This document shows positions 34,611 to 43,536 of a DNA stretch of 64,000 nucleotides, piece by piece. A model generated the notes under the pieces. The model ran no database searches, was not told the DNA's origin, and saw nothing but the letters and a program-made list of their open reading frames with translations. Within the stretch, counting starts at the first letter, position 1, and each line of letters starts with the position of its first letter. The stretch is from Cytobacillus oceanisediminis 2691 (lineage in GTDB: Bacteria > Bacillota > Bacilli > Bacillales > Cytobacillaceae), in NCBI RefSeq assembly GCF_000294775.2, contig NZ_CP015506.1, positions 3,013,501-3,077,500 of the forward strand, written 5' to 3'. Position numbers and translations under genes: made by a program.

Positions 34611-36329
34611 ATGAAAAAGAAGAATCAGAATAAGATGAGTAAAAAGGTGGTTATTCCTGCTGTATTGGCTCTTTCAGTGACATTCGGGGGAATAATGCCA
34701 ACCGTACCAGCTTTTGCAACAGATTCAACCAGCAATTCAACTATTCTCTTTAAAGCTGAAGGATTGAGTAAGCAAGAAGTTGTAAAGGCTTACCTCCAAT
34801 CAAAAGTGGAAAATCCAGCTGCGAGGTCATTAACCAAAGGAGGGCAATTTAAAATTGTAAGTGAGAAAACGGATCGTGCGACAGGTACATACCATGCACG
34901 AACTGTTGAGCAATACAATGGTATTCCAGTATATGGTTCTGGACAAACTGTAGCATTAGATTCGAACAATAACGTATTTGCATCATTTGGCAAGGTCACC
35001 CAAACTTTGACTCGTACGACCATTCCAACTGAGGCATCCATTTCAGAAGAGAAGGCTATAGAGGTTGTCAAAAATGACGTAGAATCAGAGATTGGTGAAG
35101 TGAAAAATTATGATGATATAGATTCTGAATTAACGATCTATCCATATAAAGGCAAGTATTATTTAACCTACCTAGTTAAAGCATCTACTTCTATCCCGGC
35201 ACCCGGGTACTACCATTACTTTGTGGATGCAGCAACAGGAGAAGTGATCGACAGCTTCAATAAAATTCACAGTGCTGAACCAACGGATCTTTCCCCAGTT
35301 ACCGCTAGAGGACTGGACGTACATGGCGATATGCAATCTTTCAACGCAGGTAAGGATTCGGAAACTAAAACAAGTTATCTGCATGGTACTTCTGTTGCCA
35401 ACAGCAATACTGTGCCAATATCGTCTTTTGACGCTCGTCGTATAGATGAAACTTTATTCTTAATTTCTTCAGCAATTTTTGGCTTCACGGGATGGGAAGT
35501 TTCAACAACCAATACTAGTAACTTTTTTCACAACCCAGCAGCCGTTTCAGCCCATTTCAACTCTGATAAAGTGAACAAATACTATCAAAACGTTCATAAG
35601 CGTAACAGCTTAGATGATAAAGGGATGAAATTAATTAATACAGTTCATATTGGGGAAAAGTGGAATAACGCCGGCTGGAATGGAGAACAAATGCTATATG
35701 GAGATGGGGACGGAATTGAATTTGGTTCATTTGCAGGTGGTTTGGATATAGCTGGGCATGAAATGACACACGGTGTTATTGAGCATACGGCAAACTTAAT
35801 TTACGAAAATGAATCGGGAGCGATCAATGAATCAATAGCAGACATCCTTGGTAATTTCGCGGAAATGTACGCAACAGGAGAGGTTGAATGGGATCTAGGA
35901 GAGGATAACACCACTCCAAACATTCCTGGCGACGGAGGACTTCGTTCGATGAGTGACCCCGCTTCTAAGAGTGTTAGCACAAAATATATGCCATCAGGGC
36001 GTTATCCGGATACCTATCAAGATCGCTACCAAGGTGAATTAGATAACGGTGGGGTTCATATTAACAGCGGCATTAATAATAAAGCAGCTTACTTAATTAC
36101 TGCAGGCGGTACAAATAACGGAGTAGATATTACAGGAATTGGCAGGACAAAAGCGGAAAAAATCTACTACCGTGCTCTCACTTTATACTTAACGCCAACT
36201 TCCGGATTTAAAGAAATGCGTGAAGCAGCTATTCAAGCTGCTCGAGATTTGCATCCAGATAGAAATGGGCAGCCTTCTGCAGAGACCAAAGCTGTTATGG
36301 ATGCTTATGCTTCTGTAGGAGTAAACTAA
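34611..36329 (+). CDS. Thermolysin-like neutral protease (M4 family)
   Basis: The start at 34611 has AAGGGGTG upstream and opens a signal peptide (MKKKNQNKMSKKVVIPAV...AFA). The open frame before it is untranslated leader. Domain order is signal, FTP/PepSY propeptide, then the M4 domain with H383-E384-M-T-H387 and third zinc ligand E407 (NESIAD), and late M4 landmarks NGGVHINSG. The 572-residue preproprotein is typical of secreted bacillolysins. A terminator and an NprR-like regulator follow, recalling the nprA/nprR arrangement of the B. cereus group. Confidence 0.95.
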   Translation: MKKKNQNKMSKKVVIPAVLALSVTFGGIMPTVPAFATDSTSNSTILFKAEGLSKQEVVKAYLQSKVENPAARSLTKGGQFKIVSEKTDRATGTYHARTVEQYNGIPVYGSGQTVALDSNNNVFASFGKVTQTLTRTTIPTEASISEEKAIEVVKNDVESEIGEVKNYDDIDSELTIYPYKGKYYLTYLVKASTSIPAPGYYHYFVDAATGEVIDSFNKIHSAEPTDLSPVTARGLDVHGDMQSFNAGKDSETKTSYLHGTSVANSNTVPISSFDARRIDETLFLISSAIFGFTGWEVSTTNTSNFFHNPAAVSAHFNSDKVNKYYQNVHKRNSLDDKGMKLINTVHIGEKWNNAGWNGEQMLYGDGDGIEFGSFAGGLDIAGHEMTHGVIEHTANLIYENESGAINESIADILGNFAEMYATGEVEWDLGEDNTTPNIPGDGGLRSMSDPASKSVSTKYMPSGRYPDTYQDRYQGELDNGGVHINSGINNKAAYLITAGGTNNGVDITGIGRTKAEKIYYRALTLYLTPTSGFKEMREAAIQAARDLHPDRNGQPSAETKAVMDAYASVGVN

Positions 36330-36341
36330 GAAACTTACATT

Positions 36342-36382
36342 TGGCCATGAATGAATTTAGTTCATTCATGGCCTTATTTATT
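36342..36382 (+). terminator. Rho-independent terminator of the neutral protease gene
   Basis: GGCCATGAATGAA pairs with TTCATTCATGGCC (13 bp) around a 5-base loop, then TTATTTATT. Confidence 0.9.
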
Positions 36383-36559
36383 GACATCCCTTTTCACTTT
36401 TCTACTTTTCAAAAAACACTGGGTCATTCTAACAACCCACTCAATAACATGATTATGTGCTAATAGTAACTAGTCATAAAGTTGAAAATTGTGGTACTAT
36501 TGTAAAAATATTATAACTTATTACATAAAGTCATTTAAGTCGCATAAGGAGAGTATCAC

Positions 36560-37807
36560 ATGATAGAGGGAGAAATCATTAAATTTTACAGAAAAAAGGC
36601 AGGTCTTACCCAGGAACAACTTGGTTTTGGAATTTGCACTCTTTCCTATATCAGCAAGATTGAGCGAGGGCATACAGCTTGTTCTGCAGAGATTATCGAA
36701 TTACTATCAGAACGCTTGCACCTCGACATAAAGAAAGAAATCCTTCGATTTGAAAACCTGGGGAATCAGCTCAATCAGTGGCATAAGGCCATTGTTATGC
36801 GGAGATTAAAAGAAGTAGATGAAATCAATATAGAATTGAAGAAAATCCCTTATATTAAATCTTCGAAATATGCCGCATTATACCAGCTGTTACAGGCAAG
36901 GTATTATATCATAAAGATGAATTATAAAAAGACATATTCTATTTTACAGTCTGTACAAAAAGAACACCCCAGCCTCCCCCCTTATGAGAGAAACCTGCTG
37001 AAGCATGCATGGGGAATATACTACATATGCAATTGTATTTCATCCAGAACCGAAAATCATCAAAAGGCTATAGAAGTCTTGAAAGAAATAGAAAAGGATG
37101 AATATGGAAATCCTGAATACAATTATGATTTAGCCGTTGCTTATCACTGTATCGATTCCAGAGTGATGGCTTATGTGCATGCTGAAAAAGCACTCCGCTA
37201 TTTTAGAGAAACCAATAATTCCATTATGGCGATCACGGCAGAGTCGCTGATGCTTCTCCAGATTGGAAACGACATACACCTCAATCTAGAAGAGCTAACG
37301 GAATCCTATCATAATTTGATTCATCACAGTGAATTACTGCAAGCCACTGATAAAAAAGGAATGCTATTAAACAATCTTGGGTTTGAACATTTTAGAAGAA
37401 AAGATTATGCTCATGCACATAAGTTTTATAAAGAAGCACTTTCTATGACTAATAAGCATTCCACTTCATATCTTCAACGCCTGTACAATTATTTGGAAAG
37501 CGGTCTTGCGGGAAAGATAATGCGTAAAACCTCAATATTAAGAAAAGCACAAGAAGGACTTTCCATGGCAAAAAACTTGGAAAACGAATTTTACCATCTA
37601 TTATTCAAACTTTTTATTTTACTTACAGAGAATAAATTAAATAAGTATTACACCTTCTTAGAGAAAGATGCCCTACCCTATTTTATTACAAATAAGCATA
37701 CGGTTTTTATAAACAAGTATGCCAAAGAACTATATGATCACTATATGGAAAGCGAAGATTTTCAGAAAGCGGCCCAAATTTCAAAGGTACTTATAGATCC
37801 AAATTAG
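36560..37807 (+). CDS. XRE-TPR regulator of the RRNPP (NprR/PlcR-like) class
   Basis: The 415-residue protein has an N-terminal XRE HTH (residues 5-60: AGLTQEQLGFGICTLSYISK) and then five or more TPR-like helical repeats (for example LLNNLGFEHFRRKDYAHAHK). This is the layout of quorum-sensing regulators that bind a secreted, re-imported peptide. It lies directly after the neutral protease gene on the same strand, so control of that protease is likely. An AAGGAGAG site precedes the ATG. No pro-peptide gene of normal length follows it. Confidence 0.85.
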   Translation: MIEGEIIKFYRKKAGLTQEQLGFGICTLSYISKIERGHTACSAEIIELLSERLHLDIKKEILRFENLGNQLNQWHKAIVMRRLKEVDEINIELKKIPYIKSSKYAALYQLLQARYYIIKMNYKKTYSILQSVQKEHPSLPPYERNLLKHAWGIYYICNCISSRTENHQKAIEVLKEIEKDEYGNPEYNYDLAVAYHCIDSRVMAYVHAEKALRYFRETNNSIMAITAESLMLLQIGNDIHLNLEELTESYHNLIHHSELLQATDKKGMLLNNLGFEHFRRKDYAHAHKFYKEALSMTNKHSTSYLQRLYNYLESGLAGKIMRKTSILRKAQEGLSMAKNLENEFYHLLFKLFILLTENKLNKYYTFLEKDALPYFITNKHTVFINKYAKELYDHYMESEDFQKAAQISKVLIDPN

Positions 37808-38019
37808 GCTTACGATGAAGATGGCCGGAAAATGATCCGAACTTCTTGAGCTAAACCTTTATTAATGGGATTTAATATAAGTATATTGTTTTAGGAACAT
37901 TAGTGGACTGGGGGAAATCTTCTCTCAGCTAGTTTAGAAAGGGGTATGATCTTTCCAACAGACTTTCCATTAAGATATGGATTTTAGAACGAAATATTAT
38001 TTTTTGAAAAAGTATTGAT
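37808..38019 (+). other. Untranslated region after the NprR-like gene
   Basis: About 210 bases separate the stop from a terminator. Plus-strand frames here are all under 14 codons; the longest (from 37947) reads MIFPTDFPLRYGF with AAAGGGG too close to its ATG. No signalling pro-peptide can be supported. Confidence 0.4.
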
Positions 38020-38062
38020 CGCCATGCACTATTCTATCTTTGCTGGGTGCATGCGGTTTTTT
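38020..38062 (+). terminator. Rho-independent terminator of the NprR-like transcript
   Basis: GCCATGCAC and GTGCATGCGG pair imperfectly around a 17-base loop, followed by TTTTTT. Confidence 0.7.
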
Positions 38063-38239
38063 CGTGCAAGAAAGCAGTAATTAGCACATTCTTACATAGA
38101 CAATTTGTAATCCCCGTTCAGAGGAAAATTAAACAAACTTTCCCGAATGATGAGGATTATTAATAAATCTGGTATGGAAGGAAGCTAAAACAGGTAATTC
38201 CCCTTTTCACTTTCTTCACTAAAACTTTTTCTTTAACAA

Positions 38240-38275
38240 GCAAGGATAGCTGCCCTCATTGTACAGGGCAGCTTT
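38240..38275 (-). terminator. Hairpin of a third repeat type, downstream of the HAD gene
   Basis: AGCTGCCCT...AGGGCAGCT is perfect (9 bp). In minus sense it reads AAAGCTGCCCT...AGGGCAGCTATCCTTG, which matches the hairpin at 42994 closely. Confidence 0.55.
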
Positions 38276-38361
38276 ACTTTAAGTGAGAACATTCACAAAA
38301 TCTTGTCGGTAAAAACTAATTCCCTGAAAATTATTGATTGATTTTTAAGATTTCTTCTTTT

Positions 38362-39132
38362 CTATATTAATGACAAGCTCTTAAGAGCATTATAAATTCC
38401 ATGCTCATTACAACTATCCGTGATTAAATCGGCTTTCTCTTTAACTTCTGTTTCAGCATTTCCCATTGCGACCCCAATTCCTGATAGTTCCATTAGTTCA
38501 ATATCGTTCATTCCATCCCCGAAAAAAACAATATCTTCCCGCTTAAATCCATTTTGTTCGGCGATTTTCAAAATGGTATTTGCTTTCGAACCTTCTTTAG
38601 GAATGACATCTAAACCAAATTTGTGCCAACTCACATATCTGAATTCTTCGATCGCGTATTTTTGAAGATCTTCTTGCTTGCAGAAAAGCATAGCTTGAAC
38701 AATTGGGTTTCGTTCCCAATACAATCCATCATAGTCAGGGATCGACCATCCTAGACTTTCGTAAGCCTTAATTAACGACTCTCCAGGTTCTTCGAAATGT
38801 CTTTTTATTCCGTTCACTGTTTGGAACACAATCTGATCATTGTTTTCCGCTGCAATTTCAATAAGTTTCATAATAGACTCTTTTGATAACATTACTTCAT
38901 GCGCTAATTCATGACGAACATATCCAAGTGATCCGTTGCATAAAACATATGTTTCAATTTCAAGCTCGTCAACGATGGATTTTGCTGAAGCGTAGTCCCG
39001 TCCTGTCGCAATGCAGATGTAATGGCCTTTTTCTTTAAGAGAAACCAAAGCTTGTTTTGTACTGTCGAGAAACTTCATTTCTGTCGTTAATAATGTTCCA
39101 TCTATATCAAAGACAATAAACTTTTTATGCAC
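38362..39132 (-). CDS. Cof-type HAD phosphatase
   Basis: The 256-residue protein has HAD motif I FDIDGTLLTT, motif II near CIATGRDY, and motif III/IV GDGMNDIELM, with a type IIB cap between. Cof-like phosphatases hydrolyse sugar phosphates, flavin or pyridoxal phosphates. It lies 75 bases downstream of a LacI-family regulator in the same direction, which suggests a sugar-phosphate substrate. Inference only for the substrate. Confidence 0.88.
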   Translation of the reverse strand: MHKKFIVFDIDGTLLTTEMKFLDSTKQALVSLKEKGHYICIATGRDYASAKSIVDELEIETYVLCNGSLGYVRHELAHEVMLSKESIMKLIEIAAENNDQIVFQTVNGIKRHFEEPGESLIKAYESLGWSIPDYDGLYWERNPIVQAMLFCKQEDLQKYAIEEFRYVSWHKFGLDVIPKEGSKANTILKIAEQNGFKREDIVFFGDGMNDIELMELSGIGVAMGNAETEVKEKADLITDSCNEHGIYNALKSLSLI

Positions 39133-39207
39133 TAACTTTCACCACATTCCACTACTATTTTTTATTCAATCTTTACCACCGTGTTAAACACCTTCAAAGC
39201 AGGGTTT

Positions 39208-40155
39208 TTAAACAGAATCTCTCTCCACAATATGATAAGGTATTTTTACTTTTTCTCTAGATTTTTTTATAACTAGGCTAAAAGCTTGCTCACCAATTTT
39301 CGTTAACTGATGATCTACTGTAGTAATCCCCATACCAATACCAATTGGCTGATTTTCTTGACCAATGATTGCTAAATCAGCAGGGATTTTTAATTGCTGA
39401 GACTTAGCATATAAATAAATACCACCAGCCACTTCATCTCCATTCGCATAGACAGCTGTGGGTCTCTCCGGTAAATGCAGGAAATGCTCCGCTGCTTTAT
39501 ATCCGTCTTCTAAGCAAAGACACCCTGAAATATGATAGTTAGGTTGAAGTTCACCAAAAATCTCCTTATAAGCACCAATCATTTGCTTCGTGCTATTGCT
39601 TTCTATCCTAGCTGTTGTGAAAGCTACAGCATAATGCCCTTTGTTTTTTAATAATTGAAAGGCATCTAGATAAGAAGAATAACGGTCCATATAAGAACAT
39701 CCAATTTCTTTGTGCTGTGTATATTCACAAGAAACGATAGAACCATACCCAGTATACGGAATGATCGTTTCCCAATCATTTGCTCTTGAAGTGATAATGA
39801 TGCCATCATACAGCTTGCTTTTTAATTTTTTTAAATACTCCACTTCTTTCTCTTTACTATAGATTGAAGGAAGTACCGTAATCGAAAAATCATGCTCTAA
39901 TGCCTTGTTCAGTATACCGTTTAATATCTGATCAAATGCTGGATTGTTGTTATATGGGAGAATAACGCCTATTGTTCTGGTTTCTCCTCTAATTAAATCA
40001 ATCGCATTTTTATTTGGCGTATAGTTCATTTCTTCAATAACTCTAAGAACAGACTCTCTTTTATCTCTGGCAACGTGCTTATAATTGTTAAGGACTCTAG
40101 AAACAGTAGAGACAGATACACCTGCTAATCTTGCAATGTCTTTAATATTTGTCAT
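39208..40155 (-). CDS. LacI-family transcriptional regulator
   Basis: The start at 40155 has GGGAGG 6 bases upstream; an earlier in-frame ATG lies before that site. The N-terminal HTH (NIKDIARLAGVSVSTVSRVL) and hinge are followed by a periplasmic-binding-like sensor domain with TRTIGVILPYN and ending near VERDSV. It probably controls the HAD phosphatase gene behind it in response to a sugar. Confidence 0.92.
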   Translation of the reverse strand: MTNIKDIARLAGVSVSTVSRVLNNYKHVARDKRESVLRVIEEMNYTPNKNAIDLIRGETRTIGVILPYNNNPAFDQILNGILNKALEHDFSITVLPSIYSKEKEVEYLKKLKSKLYDGIIITSRANDWETIIPYTGYGSIVSCEYTQHKEIGCSYMDRYSSYLDAFQLLKNKGHYAVAFTTARIESNSTKQMIGAYKEIFGELQPNYHISGCLCLEDGYKAAEHFLHLPERPTAVYANGDEVAGGIYLYAKSQQLKIPADLAIIGQENQPIGIGMGITTVDHQLTKIGEQAFSLVIKKSREKVKIPYHIVERDSV

Positions 40156-40174
40156 CACATACCTCCCACATATA

Positions 40175-40498
40175 TCAGGAATCAAGAGAACCTACACATT
40201 TACATCCAATTTCTGAAAAGCTTTTTATAAAGTAAAGGAGGTTTCCATTGTATGCCCATCTTATCGCAATCCTGTGTTTTCCTACAATGAGTGTCGAATG
40301 TTCAATGTTTCTCATTTCTCCTTTAAACCAAAAAGATTTTTCAACATTTATTGGCTTGGTGCTTATTACATATAATCTTTTATTAGTTAAAAATAAATCA
40401 CCATAGCAGATATTTTGTACTCCATCAAAGATTTCCAATAACCCTGTAAGGGTATATAGTACATGTTCATCTTGTTGAAGGTTAATCATTCTGTTCAT
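40175..40498 (-). CDS. GRAM/PH-like small protein
   Basis: The 107-residue protein contains GDLFLTNKRLYVIST and HRIAIRW, the strand pattern of bacterial GRAM/PH-like domains, which bind lipids or act as small scaffolds. No signal peptide or membrane segment is present. The gene ends 20 bases before the LacI start. An AGAAGGGAGA site lies upstream. Fold call moderate, function unknown. Confidence 0.6.
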   Translation of the reverse strand: MNRMINLQQDEHVLYTLTGLLEIFDGVQNICYGDLFLTNKRLYVISTKPINVEKSFWFKGEMRNIEHSTLIVGKHRIAIRWAYNGNLLYFIKSFSEIGCKCVGSLDS

Positions 40499-40544
40499 CT
40501 CTCTTCTCCCTTCGTTGAAAATCAGCTTACTTTCAATCTAATTT

Positions 40545-40558
40545 ATGAAATGCATTTC
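40545..40558. promoter_or_regulatory. Perfect 14-bp palindrome upstream of the GRAM-like gene
   Basis: TGAAATGCATTTCA lies about 50 bases before the start. It could be an operator; no regulator is assigned. Confidence 0.3.
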
Positions 40559-40740
40559 AAGTCAATAGAAAAATCAATAATTGCTAAAACAGCTACAAAG
40601 AGACGGATTAACTTTTTAATAAAGCTACCCATTATTAAACTAACATGCGCCTTGATTTTATTAGAAAAAAACTGACAAATTTAAAAACCTTTCTTCAATC
40701 ACCTCTCGGTCCTGGCGGCTTATTTAAAGTTATCAAACTA

Positions 40741-40776
40741 AAAAACAGTAGGAAACGATTGCCTCCCACTGTTTTT
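40741..40776 (-). terminator. Rho-independent terminator after the EamA gene
   Basis: AACAGTGGGA and TTCCTACTGTT pair around a short loop, followed by T6 on the minus strand and T5 on the plus strand. Confidence 0.8.
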
Positions 40777-40785
40777 GTAGTTTAT

Positions 40786-41673
40786 TCAGCTGGTTTTCAT
40801 TAATCTATTGGAATGGTTAACTGATTTCAATTCACTAACTAGTGTAGAGCCTAATAGCAGTATACCACCAAGCATTTGAATAATTGTCATTTGTTCTTGC
40901 AGGATAATTGCGGAAATCAATATAGCTACAAATGGGTCAACATAACTTAGCATAGCTATGCTCTGTCCTTTAAATTTTTCCATACCGGAGAAAAATAACC
41001 AAAACCCAATCCCTGTGTTGACGACTCCTAATATTAGAATAAAAGGAATAGAAGAACTTGATACTTCAAAGATGCCAAATCCTTCGGTAAGGAAAACATA
41101 TGGCATTAACAGTAAAGTGGTTGTTCCAAGCTGAATGATGGTCAGCTCTAACTTTCCCATATCTTTAATAAATTTATTTAAAAGCAATAACGCAGCATAA
41201 AATGCTGCTGCGATTAATCCAAAGGAAAGTCCAAGAATATCATCTGATTCTGATGCACTCATGCCTTCACCTACAATCATTAACATACCTATGATTGCTG
41301 CACCAATACAAACCATTTTTTTAACGGATAAATGTTCCCTAAGGACATAGGGAGATAGAATCATTACAATCACAGGAGCAAAGTAATAACCTAGCGTTGC
41401 ATTGGCAATTGTCGTATGGTCATACGATTGATAAAGAAAAATCCAATTTCCTCCCAATGCAATACCTGAAAGAATCAAAAATAAAGCATTCGTTTTTACT
41501 AAATTCCAAGGTATTTTTTTCTTCATCATGAAGAATACCAGCAATAAAAATATGCATCCCAGGAAACTGCTTAGTAAAGCACTTTCACTCGAAGCTAAAT
41601 CAATATATCGGACCACCAAACCAATTGTACCGAAAGTAATCATTGATAATATAAACTGAATTTTAGGTTTCAT
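40786..41673 (-). CDS. EamA/DMT-family transporter
   Basis: The 295-residue protein has ten hydrophobic helices in two five-helix EamA repeats, with the typical start FILSMITFGTIGLVVRYIDL and second-half LGVVNTGIGFWLFFSGMEK. DMT carriers export amino acids, amines or drug-like metabolites. It is divergent from the LysR gene at 41961, which probably regulates it. The substrate is unknown. Confidence 0.88.
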   Translation of the reverse strand: MKPKIQFILSMITFGTIGLVVRYIDLASSESALLSSFLGCIFLLLVFFMMKKKIPWNLVKTNALFLILSGIALGGNWIFLYQSYDHTTIANATLGYYFAPVIVMILSPYVLREHLSVKKMVCIGAAIIGMLMIVGEGMSASESDDILGLSFGLIAAAFYAALLLLNKFIKDMGKLELTIIQLGTTTLLLMPYVFLTEGFGIFEVSSSSIPFILILGVVNTGIGFWLFFSGMEKFKGQSIAMLSYVDPFVAILISAIILQEQMTIIQMLGGILLLGSTLVSELKSVNHSNRLMKTS

Positions 41674-41960
41674 CTTCTGCTCCTGCCCATCTGCGAATCA
41701 GCTTGTATTTCGCAGATTCTTATTATGTTTATTTAACTTCATTTTCAAATCTCAGTCGGAATGCAGACCCTTTCTTGGGGCGGAAACTAAAAGAAGACAG
41801 GTGCTTTTTTCATTATTTCACTCACAAAAAACAATTTTTATAGCTCCCCTTTCCTGCCTTGAATTTTTGATATTAATAACATATCATGGTGTCAGATATT
41901 ACAAAAACGAATGTTTCTCATGATATATATGACAAAACCAGATGGGGAAGGAAAAGAAAT

Positions 41961-42830
41961 ATGAATATCCAAAAATATATGGCATTTGTCAGGGCAGCAG
42001 AATTCGGCAGCTTCACAAAAGCTGCCGAATCACTGGACTATACACAGTCTGGGATCAGCCGTATGATTAACGATTTAGAAACGGAATGGGGGGTTTCCCT
42101 TTTTGAAAGAGGACGTGCGGGTATCAGTTTAACTTCTGATGGCTTAAAATTACTGCCCCAAGTAAAGAGAATCTGCAATGAGTACAAAATCTTAATGACG
42201 CAAATCGAAGACTTACACCATATACAGTCCGGGATTATTCGTATTGGGACATTTTCCAGCGTAGCAACTCATTGGCTCCCTAACATGATCAGAGTTTTTA
42301 AGAAGGATTACCCGAAGATTGATTTTGAACTTCTGCTTGGTGATTACACAGAAATTGAAAGATGGGTTTTAGATGGACGTGTTGACTTCGGATTTGTACG
42401 GCTGCCGTCAAAAGCAGATCTTGAAACGGTTTTTTTGGAACAAGACCGTTTGCTGGTAGTGATTCCCCAAAACCATCCGCTTGCTAATTGTGAGAAGTTT
42501 CCAATTAGCGGCTTACTGAACAGTCCGTTTATGCTATTGGAAAAGGGAGCAAAAGCAGAGATTTCAGAGATTTTTGAGATGCACCATATTTCACCGCAAG
42601 TTAATTTTACAACTTGGGATGACTATGCCATTATGTCTATGGTGGAAAACGGGCTGGGAATCAGTATATTACCAGAATTGATTTTACAGCGTATACCTCA
42701 CAAAATTATAGCGAAAGAGCTGGAAGTTCCTGCTTTTAGAAATATTGGTATTGCTGCCAGAGATCAAAAAACACTTTCTCTTGCTTCCAAGAGATTTTTA
42801 GAATATTTATCATACAGAAACACGGAGTGA
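41961..42830 (+). CDS. LysR-family transcriptional regulator
   Basis: The start at 41961 has GGAAGGAAAAG upstream and the canonical LysR beginning MNIQKYMAFVRAAEFGSFTK; 25 earlier in-frame codons are excluded. The HTH (AAESLDYTQSGISRMINDLE) is followed by a LysR substrate domain (IRIGTFSSVATHWLPNMIRV). It is divergent from the EamA transporter with about 290 bases between them, the usual arrangement for control of an exporter. Confidence 0.93.
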   Translation: MNIQKYMAFVRAAEFGSFTKAAESLDYTQSGISRMINDLETEWGVSLFERGRAGISLTSDGLKLLPQVKRICNEYKILMTQIEDLHHIQSGIIRIGTFSSVATHWLPNMIRVFKKDYPKIDFELLLGDYTEIERWVLDGRVDFGFVRLPSKADLETVFLEQDRLLVVIPQNHPLANCEKFPISGLLNSPFMLLEKGAKAEISEIFEMHHISPQVNFTTWDDYAIMSMVENGLGISILPELILQRIPHKIIAKELEVPAFRNIGIAARDQKTLSLASKRFLEYLSYRNTE

Positions 42831-42872
42831 TAATACTATATTCTAAATTTAGATTAGCGAAAGCTTATTCAA

Positions 42873-42940
42873 TTAACATGCCCGTTTAGTACAATAAGAA
42901 AGCGCCTTAGACTGCAGCTGGTTCTTTAAGTAATGTACCC
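42873..42940 (-). repeat. Terminator-repeat family, decayed copy 15
   Basis: The tail attaacatgcccgtttagta and arms GCGCC...GCAGC remain. It lies 50 bases beyond the stop of the 43260 gene, in sense. Confidence 0.65.
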
Positions 42941-42990
42941 TATAGATTATTGTGTAATGGTTCACCATTTTTAGCTTAAATGCCATAGGT

Positions 42991-43260
42991 TCAAGTATTA
43001 CAAGGAAAGCTGCCCTCATATTTGAGAGCAGCTTTATCAAACTCATGTAAATTTTTTCTTAAATTTGATAACTCATATTCGAGAATATCCTTTATATGTT
43101 TATCTCCAACTATACTAGAATGAAATGTATTGGATTCAGTCCAATAAACGTCTCTAAAAGTAACCCCATTCTTAAGTTCAATTTCTAAAAAAACACGACT
43201 CCCATCATGTTGTCCATTAGTATTGAGGGTTTCTATATCTTCTAATTTTAAATTAAGCAC
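42991..43260 (-). CDS. Small hypothetical protein reading into a terminator hairpin
   Basis: The 89-residue protein starts at GTG 43260 and has beta-rich content (VFLEIELKNGVTFRDVYW, then SIVGDKHIKDILEYEL). No family is recognised. Its last 14 codons (KAALKYEGSFPCNT) are the translation of the hairpin at 42994, so the original stop may have been lost or overwritten. GGAG lies 13 bases before the GTG, rather far. Confidence 0.5.
   Translation of the reverse strand: MLNLKLEDIETLNTNGQHDGSRVFLEIELKNGVTFRDVYWTESNTFHSSIVGDKHIKDILEYELSNLRKNLHEFDKAALKYEGSFPCNT
42994..43030 (-). terminator. Terminator hairpin inside the 3' end of the preceding gene
   Basis: Minus strand AAAGCTGCTCTC...GAGGGCAGCTTT with a short loop, then CCTTG. 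It shares sequence with the hairpin at 38240. Confidence 0.65.
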
Positions 43261-43536
43261 GCATCTAGGAAATTCTCCTTAAAAGTTTGTGAGAAAGTAT
43301 GGATTCTACCTCATCTTCAGTACTTTCAATATATATTTTTCACTAATTTACCCAATGGGTATAGTTCACCTGCTGTTTTTGCTGCAAGAGGTAAGAAGGA
43401 AAGTAAATAAAAAAATTACTTCCACGTTTTTTAGAATATTCATGGTTATTCCCTAAAAGAAATTATGAATTAGACAAACCATTTGTTGTATTAAATTCTA
43501 TAGGGTAAGAGCGAACTCCTTCTTTCCGGTCTGGGA

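Noticed and set aside
37947-37988. 13-codon frame as a signalling peptide of the NprR-like regulator
   Set aside because: Too short for a secreted pro-peptide, with a badly spaced ribosome site.
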